From assembly GCA_964489265.1 (NCBI GenBank), contig CAZAXX010000046.1, positions 1 through 19,750 on the forward strand: a stretch of DNA of 19,750 bases, read 5' to 3'. Both the position numbers and the translations under genes were made by a program. Source of the DNA: CAYRUP01 sp964489265. Lineage in GTDB: Bacteria > Pseudomonadota > Gammaproteobacteria > DSM-16500. Positions 1-8,404 of the stretch are shown piece by piece. Numbering within the stretch: position 1 is the stretch's first letter; every line of letters begins with the position of its first letter. The notes below the pieces were generated by a model. The model ran no database searches and was not told the origin of the DNA. It saw only the letters and a list, made by a program, of their open reading frames with translations.

Positions 1-156
1 CATATTTCTGGGAAAATGCGTAAAAACTATATCCGTATTTTAAAAGGCGACAAAGTCACAGTGCAGTTAACGCCTTATGATTTGAGCAAAGGCCGCATTA
101 CTTTCCGTAGCCGTGATGGTAAGACAACCGAGAATAATCCTGAAAAAACTGAATAA
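1..156 (+). CDS. infA: Translation initiation factor IF-1, 3' part
   Basis: The window opens inside this gene. Frame 1 gives the last 51 residues of a roughly 72-residue S1/OB-fold protein, with the IF-1 pattern HISGKMRKNYIRI, then GDKVTVQLTPYDLSKGRI and TFR. IF-1 binds the A site of the 30S subunit in the cytoplasm and works with IF-2 and IF-3 during start-site selection. The C-terminal tail (SRDGKTTENNPEKTE) is longer and more acidic than the short tail of E. coli IF-1. The gene converges on clpA, and a palindromic repeat lies between the two stops. The 5' end is outside the window, so the start and promoter cannot be judged. Confidence 0.93.
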   Translation, partial: HISGKMRKNYIRILKGDKVTVQLTPYDLSKGRITFRSRDGKTTENNPEKTE

Positions 157-168
157 CTTTACCCATTT

Positions 169-236
169 GTCATCCTGAACGCAGTGAAGGACCTCCACGT
201 TATAACATGGAGATCCTTCACTGCGTTCAGGATGAC
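169..236. repeat. 68-bp near-perfect palindromic repeat between convergent infA and clpA
   Basis: The left arm begins GTCATCCTGAACGCAGTGAA at 169 and its reverse complement ends at 236. The outer 26-bp arms differ at one position, and the inner part (195-210) continues as a second imperfect palindrome. It lies 12 bp after the infA stop and 6 bp before the clpA stop, so it can form a long hairpin at the end of both transcripts and may act as a bidirectional terminator. There is no long T-run. The same GTCATCCTGAACG start recurs at 10989, so it belongs to a dispersed repeat family. Confidence 0.85.
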
Positions 237-242
237 AGACAC

Positions 243-2531
243 TTAATGCACCCCATTCCCTTCAAATTCTTCAATCGCAAATTTGAGTTTGTCATCTTCC
301 ACACCAATGACAACTCGTCCGCCGTTATTTAATTTACCAAACAGTAACTCTTCTGCCAGCGGTCGTTTAATTTGTTCCTGGATCAAGCGCGCCATCGGTC
401 TTGCGCCCATCTTTTTGTCGTAACCATTTTTCGCAAGCCAAGCACGTGCTTCATCATCAATATCCAGCGCAACATGTTTAACTTCCAGTTGCACTTCCAA
501 TTCCAGTAAGAATTTATTAACCACATGTAAAATCGTTTTCGTATCGAGCGCCTTAAATTGAATGATGGCATCCAAACGATTGCGAAATTCAGGTGAAAAT
601 ACGCGATTGACTGCGCCTACTACATCCGATGAACTTTCTAATTGAGTAAAACCAATTGAGGTTTTATCTAAAAGATCAGCACCTGCATTCGATGTCATGA
701 TCAAAATAGTATGTCGGAAATCTGTTTTTCGACCATTCGTATCCGTTAACGTGCCATGATCCATAATTTGTAATAACAGATTAAACACATCCGGATGCGC
801 TTTTTCAATTTCATCTAGTAACACAATCGAATGCGGATGTTTATTGACGGCTTCCGTTAACAAACCACCTTCATCATAACCCACATAACCAGGAGGCGCG
901 CCAATTAAGCGAGAAACAGTGTGACGTTCCATGTATTCTGACATATCAAAACGAATCAATTCGATTCCCATTTGTTTCGCTAATTGTTTTGATACTTCGG
1001 TTTTACCGACACCTGTCGGACCAATAAAGAGGAATGAACCAATTGGTTTGATTGGATCACGCAAACCGGAGCGTGATAATCTGACTGCCGCGCCTAATGT
1101 TTCAACCGCTTCATCTTGACCGAAGATCATCATTTTCAAATCACGAATTAAATTCTTCAACACTTCACGATCTGACGTCGACACATTACGCTCTGGAATG
1201 CGCGCGATCTTCGCCACCACTTTTTCAATGTCTGACGTATCAATCACTTTCTTTCGATTAGCTTCAGGTGTCAAATATTGATAAGCACCCACTTCATCCA
1301 CTAGATCAATTGCTTTATCAGGCAAGCGACGATCAGAAATATAACGTGCTGATAAGCGTGCTGCCGCTTCCAATGCATCATCGGTATATTTCACATTGTG
1401 ATGTGTTTCAAAGCGACTGCGTAAGCCTTTTAAAATATCTATGGTTTGTTCAACGGTGGGTTCTTTCACATCGATTTTTTGAAAACGTCTCGCGAGCGCA
1501 TGATCTTTTTCAAAGATGCCGCGATATTCTTTATAGGTGGTTGAACCAATACACGTTAAATCGCCCGATGCTAACAGTGGTTTAATTAAATTAGACACAT
1601 CCATCAAACCGCCTGATGCCGCACCCGCACCGATAATCGTATGAATTTCATCAATAAAAAGAATCGCGCCTTTTTGTTCTTTTAGTTGATGCAAAACACT
1701 CTTTAAGCGTTTTTCAAAATCACCGCGATATTTGGTACCAGCAAGCAAACTTCCCAAATCAAGTGAATAAATGATGCTCTCAGCCAACACGCTAGGAACT
1801 TTATCTTCAATAATTAAGCGTGCTAATCCTTCTGCAATGGCTGTTTTACCTACGCCTGCTTCACCAACTAACAAAGGATTATTCTTGCGTCGACGACATA
1901 AAATTTGAATGGTTCGCTCAATTTCATCTTCACGACCAACCAGTGGATCAATCAAATTGAGTTTAGCTCGCGCGTTTAAATTTGTTGTGAATTGTTCAAG
2001 TGGACTTGCATTGCCATCTTCTTGCAACCCATCACTGTCTTCCATATAGTGCCCGCCAAATTGATCATTCTCACGTGGACCATTGGATGATGAACGCGGT
2101 TTGGTTGAGCCATGCGAAATATAATTAATGACATCAAGTCGGCTAACATTTTCTTGACGAATGAGATACACACTTTGACTTTCTTGTTCGCTAAAAATAG
2201 CAGCTAAAACATTGGCACCCGTGACTTCCGTTTTTCCGGAAGATTGCACATGAAATACCGCACGCTGCAAAACACGTTGAAAACCTAAAGTGGGTTGCGT
2301 GTCACGATCATGTACATGGGATGGAATAGAAGGAGTTGTTCTATCAACAAATTCAACTAAATTATTGCGGAGGCGACTGATGTTTGCGCCACAGGCTTTT
2401 AAGACTTCAGAAGCTGAGGAGTTCTCTAGCAGTGCAATCAGCAAATGCTCAACGGTAACAAATTCGTGTCGTTTAGCACGTGCTTCTTTGAAAGCTAAAT
2501 TTAACGTGTACTCAAGCTCTTTGTCTAGCAT
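243..2531 (-). CDS. clpA: ATP-dependent Clp protease ATP-binding subunit ClpA
   Basis: ClpA is the AAA+ unfoldase that forms a hexamer, binds substrates directly or through ClpS, and threads them into the ClpP peptidase in the cytoplasm. The 762 residues match the usual length (758 in E. coli). In order: Clp N-domain repeats (about 1-140), an acidic/polar linker (about 141-178), AAA module 1 with Walker A GEAGVGKT (223-230) and Walker B LFIDEIH (291-297), AAA module 2 with Walker A GPTGVGKT (504-511) and Walker B VLLDEIE (570-576), the ClpP-docking tripeptide IGF (626-628) and the ClpB-type D2-small domain with MGARPMARLI. There is no ClpB-type middle coiled coil, which excludes ClpB. The start has a strong GGAGGT ribosome site (2536-2541) about 4 bp away. 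It lies 21 bp after clpS and is probably cotranscribed with it. Confidence 0.98.
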   Translation of the reverse strand: MLDKELEYTLNLAFKEARAKRHEFVTVEHLLIALLENSSASEVLKACGANISRLRNNLVEFVDRTTPSIPSHVHDRDTQPTLGFQRVLQRAVFHVQSSGKTEVTGANVLAAIFSEQESQSVYLIRQENVSRLDVINYISHGSTKPRSSSNGPRENDQFGGHYMEDSDGLQEDGNASPLEQFTTNLNARAKLNLIDPLVGREDEIERTIQILCRRRKNNPLLVGEAGVGKTAIAEGLARLIIEDKVPSVLAESIIYSLDLGSLLAGTKYRGDFEKRLKSVLHQLKEQKGAILFIDEIHTIIGAGAASGGLMDVSNLIKPLLASGDLTCIGSTTYKEYRGIFEKDHALARRFQKIDVKEPTVEQTIDILKGLRSRFETHHNVKYTDDALEAAARLSARYISDRRLPDKAIDLVDEVGAYQYLTPEANRKKVIDTSDIEKVVAKIARIPERNVSTSDREVLKNLIRDLKMMIFGQDEAVETLGAAVRLSRSGLRDPIKPIGSFLFIGPTGVGKTEVSKQLAKQMGIELIRFDMSEYMERHTVSRLIGAPPGYVGYDEGGLLTEAVNKHPHSIVLLDEIEKAHPDVFNLLLQIMDHGTLTDTNGRKTDFRHTILIMTSNAGADLLDKTSIGFTQLESSSDVVGAVNRVFSPEFRNRLDAIIQFKALDTKTILHVVNKFLLELEVQLEVKHVALDIDDEARAWLAKNGYDKKMGARPMARLIQEQIKRPLAEELLFGKLNNGGRVVIGVEDDKLKFAIEEFEGNGVH

Positions 2532-2552
2532 GGCACACCTCCAATATTTAGG

Positions 2553-2870
2553 TTACAGCACCTCTAAACTACACATTAGAGGATGATCATGCATCCTAGC
2601 GTAATCCATTACCTGATCTACCTTTGTTTCAGCCACATCTTTACTGAACGCTCCACAAACTGCTTTTCCTGTCGTATGCACTTCATACATCACGCGGGTT
2701 GCTGCCGTCCTTTCCAATCCAAAAAAAAGTTCCAATACAACAACCACAAATTCCATCGGCGTATAATCATCATTATGCATGATTACTTGGTACAGTGCAG
2801 GCTGTTTTAGTTGAGGCTTTGCCTCTTGTACCTGTAATTCTGTCGATTGCATAATGAGCTCAATATTCAT
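2553..2870 (-). CDS. clpS: ClpS, N-degron adaptor of ClpAP
   Basis: ClpS binds the ClpA N-domain and delivers proteins with destabilising N-terminal residues (Leu, Phe, Tyr, Trp) to ClpAP. The 105-residue product has a flexible polar N-terminus followed by the ClpS core: HNDDYTPMEFVVVVL supplies the Asn-Asp residues that recognise the alpha-amino group and the gate Met, and EVHTTGKAVCG contains the conserved His of the binding pocket. AETKVDQVMDYARMHDHPL is the second helix and edge strand. It precedes clpA by 21 bp in the same direction, the usual adaptor-unfoldase pair. An alternative start at the seventh codon (2852) is possible, because an AGAGGG lies almost against the first ATG while an AAGG sits at a better distance. 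Both starts lie in the disordered tail. Confidence 0.96.
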   Translation of the reverse strand: MNIELIMQSTELQVQEAKPQLKQPALYQVIMHNDDYTPMEFVVVVLELFFGLERTAATRVMYEVHTTGKAVCGAFSKDVAETKVDQVMDYARMHDHPLMCSLEVL

Positions 2871-2998
2871 ACCCTCTTACCTTACTTATAGCCTATATCT
2901 ACCATTTTTTCCTTATTCTACAAAAAAATCTATAACTTAATGCATCAATCATAAACTTTGTGAGTAGGTTTGGGATTATAGAATAAAGAAACACCAAT

Positions 2999-3028
2999 GC
3001 CCTCCCTTAGTTATAGCAAAGAAAGGGC
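2999..3028 (-). terminator. Candidate terminator hairpin after icd
   Basis: Read on the minus strand, 20 bp after the icd stop, GCCCTTTCTT pairs with AAGGGAGGGC (10 bp including two G-U pairs) around a roughly 10-nt loop. The following tract is only moderately T-rich, so intrinsic termination is plausible but not strong. It would separate icd from the clpS-clpA unit. Confidence 0.4.
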
Positions 3029-3047
3029 TTTAGTCAAGAAATGTACA

Positions 3048-4307
3048 TTATTTCATGTGATTAATAATTGCATCACCGAAGGCAGAACAGCTCAATAATT
3101 GAGCACCTTCCATTTGTCGCGCAAAATCGTAAGTCACTGTTTTTGCCGTAATGGCATTTTCCATGCCCTTGATAATGAGTTCCGCCGCTTCATCCCAACC
3201 CATATGCCGTAACATCATTTCGGCGGATAAAATCAGTGAACCCGGATTTACCTTGTCCTGGCCGGCATATTTAGGCGCTGTGCCATGCGTTGCTTCAAAC
3301 ATCGCAACGGTGTCACTTAAATTAGCGCCAGGCGCAATTCCAATGCCACCCACTTGAGCTGCCAACGCATCGGAAATGTAATCACCATTTAAATTTAACG
3401 TAGCAATCACACTATATTCCGCTGGACGTGTCAGAATCTGTTGTAAAAACGCATCCGCGATGACGTCTTTAATCACAATATCTTGCTGGGTGTTAGGATT
3501 TTTCAATACATGCCATGGGCCACCATCGAGCGGTTTCGCACCAAATTTTTCACGTGCTACTTCATAACCCCAATCACGGAAAGCACCTTCCGTATATTTC
3601 ATGATGTTACCTTTATGCACGAGCGTAACTGAATCGCGATTGTGATCGATTGCATATTGAATCGCCGCAGCGACCAAGCGCTCTGTGCCTTCTTTGGAAA
3701 CGGGTTTGACGCCAATACCACAATTTTCTGGGAAACGAATTTTTTTGACTTTCATCTCATTGCGTAAAAAATCGATGACTTTTTTCGCGTCTGGAGTCCC
3801 TGCCGCCCATTCGATACCGGCATAAATATCTTCGGAGTTTTCGCGGAAAATAACCATGTCAGTCAACCAGGGTTCTTTCAATGGACTCGGCACACCCTGA
3901 AAATAACGGACTGGACGCAGACAAACATAAAGATCGAGCTCCTGCCGTAAAGCCACGTTCAAGGATCGAATCCCACCGCCCACCGGCGTCGTCAACGGAC
4001 CTTTGATCGAGACCACAAATTCTTTCAAAGCAACCATGGTTTCGCCCGGCAACCAGGTATCTTTGTCATATACGGTCGTGGCTTTTTCACCGGCATAGAT
4101 TTCCATCCAGTGAATTTTACGTTTGCCGTGATACGCTTTTTCGACGGCCGCATCGACTACTTTGATCATCACCGGGGTAATATCGACACCCGTACCATCT
4201 CCTTCAATGTAAGGAATAATCGGCTGATCTGGAACGTTCAGTGAAAGATTTTTGTTCACTGTTATTTTTTGGCCTGCGGTTGGAACTTTAATGTGCTGAT
4301 ACACCAT
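3048..4307 (-). CDS. icd: NADP-dependent isocitrate dehydrogenase
   Basis: This is the TCA-cycle enzyme that oxidatively decarboxylates isocitrate to 2-oxoglutarate with NADP+, as a cytoplasmic homodimer. The 419-residue product matches E. coli Icd (416). Substrate-loop residues are present in GGGIRSLNVALRQ, where Ser115 corresponds to the Ser113 that AceK phosphorylates in E. coli. NADP specificity is indicated by Lys346-Tyr347 (GTAPKYAG) and by Tyr393 with Arg397 (TVTYDFAR), matching K344/Y345 and Y391/R395. The start was set at 4307: this ATG has AAGGGAG 6 bp upstream, whereas the longer frame would begin with TTG at 4331 and has no ribosome site. It stands alone and is divergent from the beta-barrel gene. 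Confidence 0.98.
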   Translation of the reverse strand: MVYQHIKVPTAGQKITVNKNLSLNVPDQPIIPYIEGDGTGVDITPVMIKVVDAAVEKAYHGKRKIHWMEIYAGEKATTVYDKDTWLPGETMVALKEFVVSIKGPLTTPVGGGIRSLNVALRQELDLYVCLRPVRYFQGVPSPLKEPWLTDMVIFRENSEDIYAGIEWAAGTPDAKKVIDFLRNEMKVKKIRFPENCGIGVKPVSKEGTERLVAAAIQYAIDHNRDSVTLVHKGNIMKYTEGAFRDWGYEVAREKFGAKPLDGGPWHVLKNPNTQQDIVIKDVIADAFLQQILTRPAEYSVIATLNLNGDYISDALAAQVGGIGIAPGANLSDTVAMFEATHGTAPKYAGQDKVNPGSLILSAEMMLRHMGWDEAAELIIKGMENAITAKTVTYDFARQMEGAQLLSCSAFGDAIINHMK

Positions 4308-4404
4308 GAAACACTCCCTTATTTCTTTCAAAAAAAACGTATGGTAGCAATCTGTTTTCCCCGTAACAACACAAAACGATGTGATTATTTTATCTACAAC
4401 AAAA

Positions 4405-4432
4405 ATTATACTGTATTACTGTATATGCACAA
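4405..4432 (-). promoter_or_regulatory. Candidate sigma70 promoter for icd
   Basis: On the minus strand there is a perfect TATAAT (4405-4410), about 98 bp upstream of the icd start. A weak -35 (TTGTGC, 4427-4432) sits 16 bp further upstream. The -10 is convincing, but the -35 matches the consensus at only about half its positions. Confidence 0.45.
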
Positions 4433-4434
4433 AT

Positions 4435-4463
4435 TTTACATGTAAGCTCACTAATGATACACT
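4435..4463 (+). promoter_or_regulatory. Candidate extended -10 promoter for the beta-barrel gene
   Basis: TTTACA (4435-4440) and TACACT (4458-4463) are spaced by 17 bp, and TG one base before the -10 (4455-4456) gives an extended -10. Transcription would start near 4470, about 38 bp before the ATG, leaving a short leader that contains the GAGGA ribosome site. Confidence 0.5.
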
Positions 4464-4507
4464 TCGCCTGCATTTTAATTGCATACAAACAATGAGGATA
4501 TTTAACA

Positions 4508-5170
4508 ATGAAAAAAATCACTAAATTGACGGCATCTATGGTTGCATCATTTGCGTTAGTTGGTTTAGCTAATGCAGCAACACCTGGCGCTTATGTAGGT
4601 ATTGGTCTTGGCAGCAGCACGCTCCGCACACCAGATAGCTACCTTTTCAACATAGATAACGCAAACGGTGGAACAAACAAACATCAACGTGGCGGTTTAG
4701 GCGGCAGATTATTCGCAGGCTACAACGTCAATAATTATTTTGGCCTTGAAGCAGCTTATGCATCTTATGCAGGCTCACAATACAAAGCTAGTGCAAATGG
4801 CGCGAATGCATCACTCAAATATTCGCTCGATGCAGTGAGCTTAGTGGGTAAAGCATACTTGCCAGTGAATGACAGTGGTTTCAACGTTTATGCATTAGGC
4901 GGTCTTGCTGATGTCAGAAACCAAGTACGTTATCACAACAATGGCGTCGCACTTGCAAACGGTGTAACTGCTAATTACAAAACCGGCACCACAAATTACT
5001 ATCACATTCTTCCAGTCTATGGCGTTGGCGTGAGCTATGATATTCAAGAACATCTCAGCACCAATCTTGAATTGTCACGCATTCAAGGTACTGGCAATGT
5101 GAAGAAAAGCGCTAGCGCAATTCCTAACGCTGACATGATTAGCTTGAACTTGGGTTACAATTTCGGTTAA
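4508..5170 (+). CDS. Small outer-membrane beta-barrel protein (OmpA/opacity-like, OMP_b-brl family)
   Basis: The 220-residue product has a clear Sec signal peptide, with MKK, a hydrophobic core and probable cleavage after ALVGLANA (residue 23). The mature chain begins ATPGAYVGIGLGSST. It shows alternating aromatic/hydrophobic strands separated by polar Gly/Asn/Ser-rich loops (FAGYNVNNYFGLEAAYAS, KAYLPVNDSGFNVYALGG, YGVGVSYDIQEHLSTNLELS) and ends in a strand, MISLNLGYNFG. Length and pattern fit an eight-stranded barrel inserted through BAM. Small Ala/Gly/Asn-rich surface proteins of this type are common in Legionellales. Their roles vary (stability, adhesion, host contact), so no specific function is claimed. 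A GAGGA ribosome site lies 9 bp upstream, and a hairpin terminator follows 20 bp after the stop. It is monocistronic, with codon use resembling a well-expressed gene. Confidence 0.85.
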   Translation: MKKITKLTASMVASFALVGLANAATPGAYVGIGLGSSTLRTPDSYLFNIDNANGGTNKHQRGGLGGRLFAGYNVNNYFGLEAAYASYAGSQYKASANGANASLKYSLDAVSLVGKAYLPVNDSGFNVYALGGLADVRNQVRYHNNGVALANGVTANYKTGTTNYYHILPVYGVGVSYDIQEHLSTNLELSRIQGTGNVKKSASAIPNADMISLNLGYNFG

Positions 5171-5190
5171 CCATTCTTGTTTAGTCGCGT

Positions 5191-5226
5191 AAAATACCCA
5201 GGCTTTGAAAGTCTGGGTATTTTTAT
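5191..5226 (+). terminator. Rho-independent terminator of the beta-barrel gene
   Basis: AAAATACCCAGGCTT (5191-5205) pairs with AAGTCTGGGTATTTT (5209-5223) across a 3-nt loop: a 15-bp stem with one G-U pair and a T-rich 3' side. It ends only about 10 bp before the mnmA ATG, so it also lies in, or next to, the mnmA leader. The flanking A and T tracts make it potentially bidirectional. Confidence 0.85.
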
Positions 5227-5232
5227 TTATAT

Positions 5233-6327
5233 ATGAACACACAAACAAAAAAACACATTATTGTCGGCATGTCCGGAGGCGTTGATTCTTCCGTGGCTGC
5301 ACTTTTGCTCAAAGAACAAGGCCATTTTGTGGAAGGCGTGTTCATGAAAAATTGGGAAGAAGACGACACCGATACCTATTGCCCTGCCAGCGCTGAAATG
5401 GCTGACGCGCAAGCAATCTGTGACAAATTACAAATCGAATTACATCGAGTGAATTTCGCTGCAGAATATTGGGAACGTGTATTTACCGATTTTCTCGCTG
5501 AATATAAAGCAGGCCGCACGCCCAATCCCGATATTTTATGCAACAAAGAAATTAAATTCAAAGCATTCCTGCATTATGCCAAACAACGTGGCGCTGATTA
5601 TATTGCAACAGGCCATTATGCACGTTGTCAGCAAGCACAAAATCAGTTTCAACTTTTGAAAGGCTTGGATCCCGCCAAAGATCAAAGTTATTTTTTATAT
5701 ACGCTGACGCAAGCACAATTATCCCAAAGTTTATTTCCAGTCGGTGAATTAAAAAAACAAGCTGTGCGCGATATTGCAAATAAAGCGGGTTTTATTAATC
5801 ACGCAAAAAAAGATAGCACAGGCATTTGTTTTATTGGCGAACGAAAATTTAAAACTTTTTTAAATGAATATTTACCCGCGCAACCAGGTGCTATCGAAAC
5901 AGATGCTGGCATGGTAATCGGCCAACATGATGGCTTGATGTTTTATACCGTAGGCCAACGGCAAGGCTTAAAAATCGGCGGCTTAAAAAATACTAGCGAG
6001 TCTCCCTGGTATGTGGTTGGCAAAAATCTCGAGCGAAACGTTCTTATTGTTGCGCAGGGACAAAATAATCCGTTACTTTATGCACAATCATTGCTTGCAA
6101 CCGATGTGCATTGGATCGATGGCATCCCAAAAAATCTGCCGTTCACGGCAGCAGCCAAAACACGCTACCGTCAGGCGGATCAAGCATGTATGATCACTCC
6201 AATCGATGAAAAACAGTATAAAATAGATTTTATAGAACCACAGCGCGCTATTACGCCTGGACAGTCAGTCGTTTTTTATCAAGGCGAACAGTGCTTAGGC
6301 GGCGGAATTATTGTAGCGGCACAGTAA
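5233..6327 (+). CDS. mnmA: tRNA-specific 2-thiouridylase MnmA
   Basis: MnmA installs sulfur at C2 of wobble uridine 34 in tRNA Lys, Glu and Gln, using ATP to adenylate the base and persulfide sulfur relayed from IscS/Tus proteins. The 364-residue length is typical. It shows the N-type ATP pyrophosphatase PP-loop SGGVDSS (14-20), the nucleophile Cys103 in NPDILCNKEIKF, the tRNA-binding central region and the second catalytic Cys199 in STGICFIGERKF, followed by the C-terminal beta-barrel domain. The ATG at 5233 is the only sensible start, because the next Met lies inside the PP-loop strand. It has no recognisable Shine-Dalgarno and follows a terminator-like hairpin directly. hflD follows after 14 bp, the same mnmA-hflD-purB order as in E. 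coli. Confidence 0.97.
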   Translation: MNTQTKKHIIVGMSGGVDSSVAALLLKEQGHFVEGVFMKNWEEDDTDTYCPASAEMADAQAICDKLQIELHRVNFAAEYWERVFTDFLAEYKAGRTPNPDILCNKEIKFKAFLHYAKQRGADYIATGHYARCQQAQNQFQLLKGLDPAKDQSYFLYTLTQAQLSQSLFPVGELKKQAVRDIANKAGFINHAKKDSTGICFIGERKFKTFLNEYLPAQPGAIETDAGMVIGQHDGLMFYTVGQRQGLKIGGLKNTSESPWYVVGKNLERNVLIVAQGQNNPLLYAQSLLATDVHWIDGIPKNLPFTAAAKTRYRQADQACMITPIDEKQYKIDFIEPQRAITPGQSVVFYQGEQCLGGGIIVAAQ

Positions 6328-6341
6328 CGAGGAGCAGGATT

Positions 6342-6977
6342 TTGCCCGACAAGTTGTATCAGACAACGATCGCTCTCGCTGGCATTGTGCAAGCTGTCAG
6401 TTTAGTGAAAGAATTAGCACAAACTGGCAAACTGGATGAAGCCGCTTATGAAGCGAGCATTTACAGCATATTCCAAACTAATCCGGAAGATATACTTTCG
6501 GTTTATGGTGGAGTACAAGGTGTGAAATATGGCTTGGAAAGATTGGTAACTTTGTTTGAACCTACGACCACACCAATTCAAACGCGTTACATGTTGTCTT
6601 TAATCCATTTACAGAAAAAAATTTGGAATAATTCGAAAATGGTCGACACCTTGTCACAACGTATTAATCAAGCGAAAAAACAAGTGAGTTATTTTTCATT
6701 ATTACATCCCACGGTCATTGCCAATCTCGCCGATATTTATCTCAGCACGATTAGCACATTAAAATTTCGTATCATTATCTGGGGCAGTCAGCGTACGCTA
6801 AGTGCTGCAGAAAATATGGAAAAAATTCGCGCCTTGTTACTCGCCGGAACGCGTTCCGCTGTGTTGTGGCGACAAATGGGTGGCTCACGCTTTCAACTTA
6901 TTTTTTCGCGTGCAAAAATTCGGGCAATGGCAACAAAAATTCTGGCAGAGATGCCTAGTACAACTTCACAATCGTAA
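6342..6977 (+). CDS. hflD: HflD, high-frequency lysogenisation protein homologue, TTG start
   Basis: The 211-residue product matches E. coli HflD (213) along its length: LYQTTIALAGIVQAVSLVKELAQTG, then SIYSIFQTNPEDILSVYGG, RYMLSLIHLQKK, and LLAGTRSAVLWRQMGGSRFQLIFSRAKI. HflD is a peripheral inner-membrane helical protein. In E. coli it binds phage lambda CII and affects lysogeny; its housekeeping role is poorly known. I chose the TTG at 6342 because a strong GAGGAG (6329-6334) lies 7 bp upstream and the family N-terminus begins exactly here. The longer frame reaches back to an ATG inside mnmA (6291), whose extra residues look unrelated. The purB ribosome site overlaps its stop codon, so the genes are probably translated as one operon. 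Confidence 0.93.
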   Translation: MPDKLYQTTIALAGIVQAVSLVKELAQTGKLDEAAYEASIYSIFQTNPEDILSVYGGVQGVKYGLERLVTLFEPTTTPIQTRYMLSLIHLQKKIWNNSKMVDTLSQRINQAKKQVSYFSLLHPTVIANLADIYLSTISTLKFRIIIWGSQRTLSAAENMEKIRALLLAGTRSAVLWRQMGGSRFQLIFSRAKIRAMATKILAEMPSTTSQS

Positions 6978-6986
6978 GGAATATTT

Positions 6987-8354
6987 ATGGATTTTGCAGC
7001 ACTCATGGCAATTTCACCGCTTGATGGTCGCTATCAGGAAAAAGTCAGCGATTTACGCCCTATTTTTAGCGAATACGGTTTAATTAAATTTCGCGTCATT
7101 GTCGAAATTCGCTGGCTACAACTTTTAACGGAACGGGCAAATTTGCCGGAGTTACCCAAGTTAAGCAAGCATGCGCAGAGTGTTTTAGATGGCATCATCG
7201 AAAATTTTTCTGAGCAAGATGCTGCGCGTGTTAAACATATTGAAAGCGGCATTAATCACGATGTCAAAGCAGTAGAATATTTTATAAAAGAACGCATCGA
7301 AAATAATCCCGAATTAGCAGCCATCAGCGAATTCATTCATTTTGGTTGCACATCTGAAGATATTAATAATTTAGCTTATGGTCTTATGCTGCATGCTGCA
7401 CGTAATCAAGTAATTTTACCCGCATTGGATGAATTAATGAGCCTATTAAAAAACATGGCGCATGAGTACGCGGATTTGGCCATGATTGCTCGCACGCACG
7501 GACAACCTGCAACACCAACGACCGTCGGAAAAGAAATTGCAAATGTGATTGCACGAGTGCAACGACAAACAGAACAATTAATTTCTGCACCTATTCTTGG
7601 AAAATTGAATGGCGCTTCTGGAAATTACAATGCATTTGTCACAGCCTATCCGCTCGTCGATTGGCAAAATCTCAGTAAAACTTTCATAGAGAAATTAGGT
7701 TTACACTGGAATCCTTACACGACACAAATCGAGCCGCATGATTACATCGCAGAAATTTTTGCGATACTGATGCGCATCAATACTATCTTGATAGATTTCA
7801 ATCGTGATGTGTGGAGTTATATTTCTATAAATTATTTCAAGTTAAAAACCGTCAAGCAGGAAGTCGGTTCATCTACCATGCCGCACAAAGTAAATCCCAT
7901 TGATTTTGAAAATGCCGAAGGAAATTTAGGTATCGCCAATGGCTTGCTCGATCATATGGCAATGAAATTACCTATTTCACGCTGGCAACGAGATTTGTCC
8001 GATTCGACTGTGTTACGAAACATGGGCGTTGCCATTGCACACGCTGTACTGGCTTATCAATCCACTTGCAAAGGTATAGGCAAACTCGCAGCGAATCCCG
8101 ACGTCATCACGGCTGATTTAGACCAGCATTGGGAAATTTTAGCGGAGCCCATTCAAACTGTGATGCGCCGTTATGGCATAGAACAGCCTTATGAAAAATT
8201 AAAAAATTTCACGCGCGGGCAAAAAATTACCAAAGAATTGATCCATCAATTTATTCATGAACTTGAGTTGTCAGAAGCTGTTAAAAAAGACTTGCTTGCA
8301 TTGACACCTGGCAGTTACATTGGATATGCGAATGATTTAGCCAAACGAATTTAG
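6987..8354 (+). CDS. purB: Adenylosuccinate lyase
   Basis: PurB acts twice in purine synthesis: it splits SAICAR to AICAR plus fumarate, and adenylosuccinate to AMP plus fumarate. The 455 residues match the E. coli-type enzyme (456), including its N-terminus LMAISPLDGRY. Landmarks of the fumarase/aspartase superfamily are TSEDINNLAYG (122-132), the catalytic His in ARTHGQPATPTT (His171) and the signature GSSTMPHKVNPIDFEN (294-309), whose flexible loop carries the catalytic Ser. An AAGGA site (6976-6980) overlaps the hflD stop and sits 6 bp before the ATG. No sign of damage. Confidence 0.98.
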   Translation: MDFAALMAISPLDGRYQEKVSDLRPIFSEYGLIKFRVIVEIRWLQLLTERANLPELPKLSKHAQSVLDGIIENFSEQDAARVKHIESGINHDVKAVEYFIKERIENNPELAAISEFIHFGCTSEDINNLAYGLMLHAARNQVILPALDELMSLLKNMAHEYADLAMIARTHGQPATPTTVGKEIANVIARVQRQTEQLISAPILGKLNGASGNYNAFVTAYPLVDWQNLSKTFIEKLGLHWNPYTTQIEPHDYIAEIFAILMRINTILIDFNRDVWSYISINYFKLKTVKQEVGSSTMPHKVNPIDFENAEGNLGIANGLLDHMAMKLPISRWQRDLSDSTVLRNMGVAIAHAVLAYQSTCKGIGKLAANPDVITADLDQHWEILAEPIQTVMRRYGIEQPYEKLKNFTRGQKITKELIHQFIHELELSEAVKKDLLALTPGSYIGYANDLAKRI

Positions 8355-8404
8355 CTATGTTATTATTTCGGTCTTTACAAAAATAAAATTTAGGATATGG
8401 AATT

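Noticed and set aside
4308..4331. Longer N-terminus for icd starting at 4331
   Set aside because: It would start with TTG, lacks a ribosome site, and the ATG at 4307 has AAGGGAG at the right distance and matches the family length.
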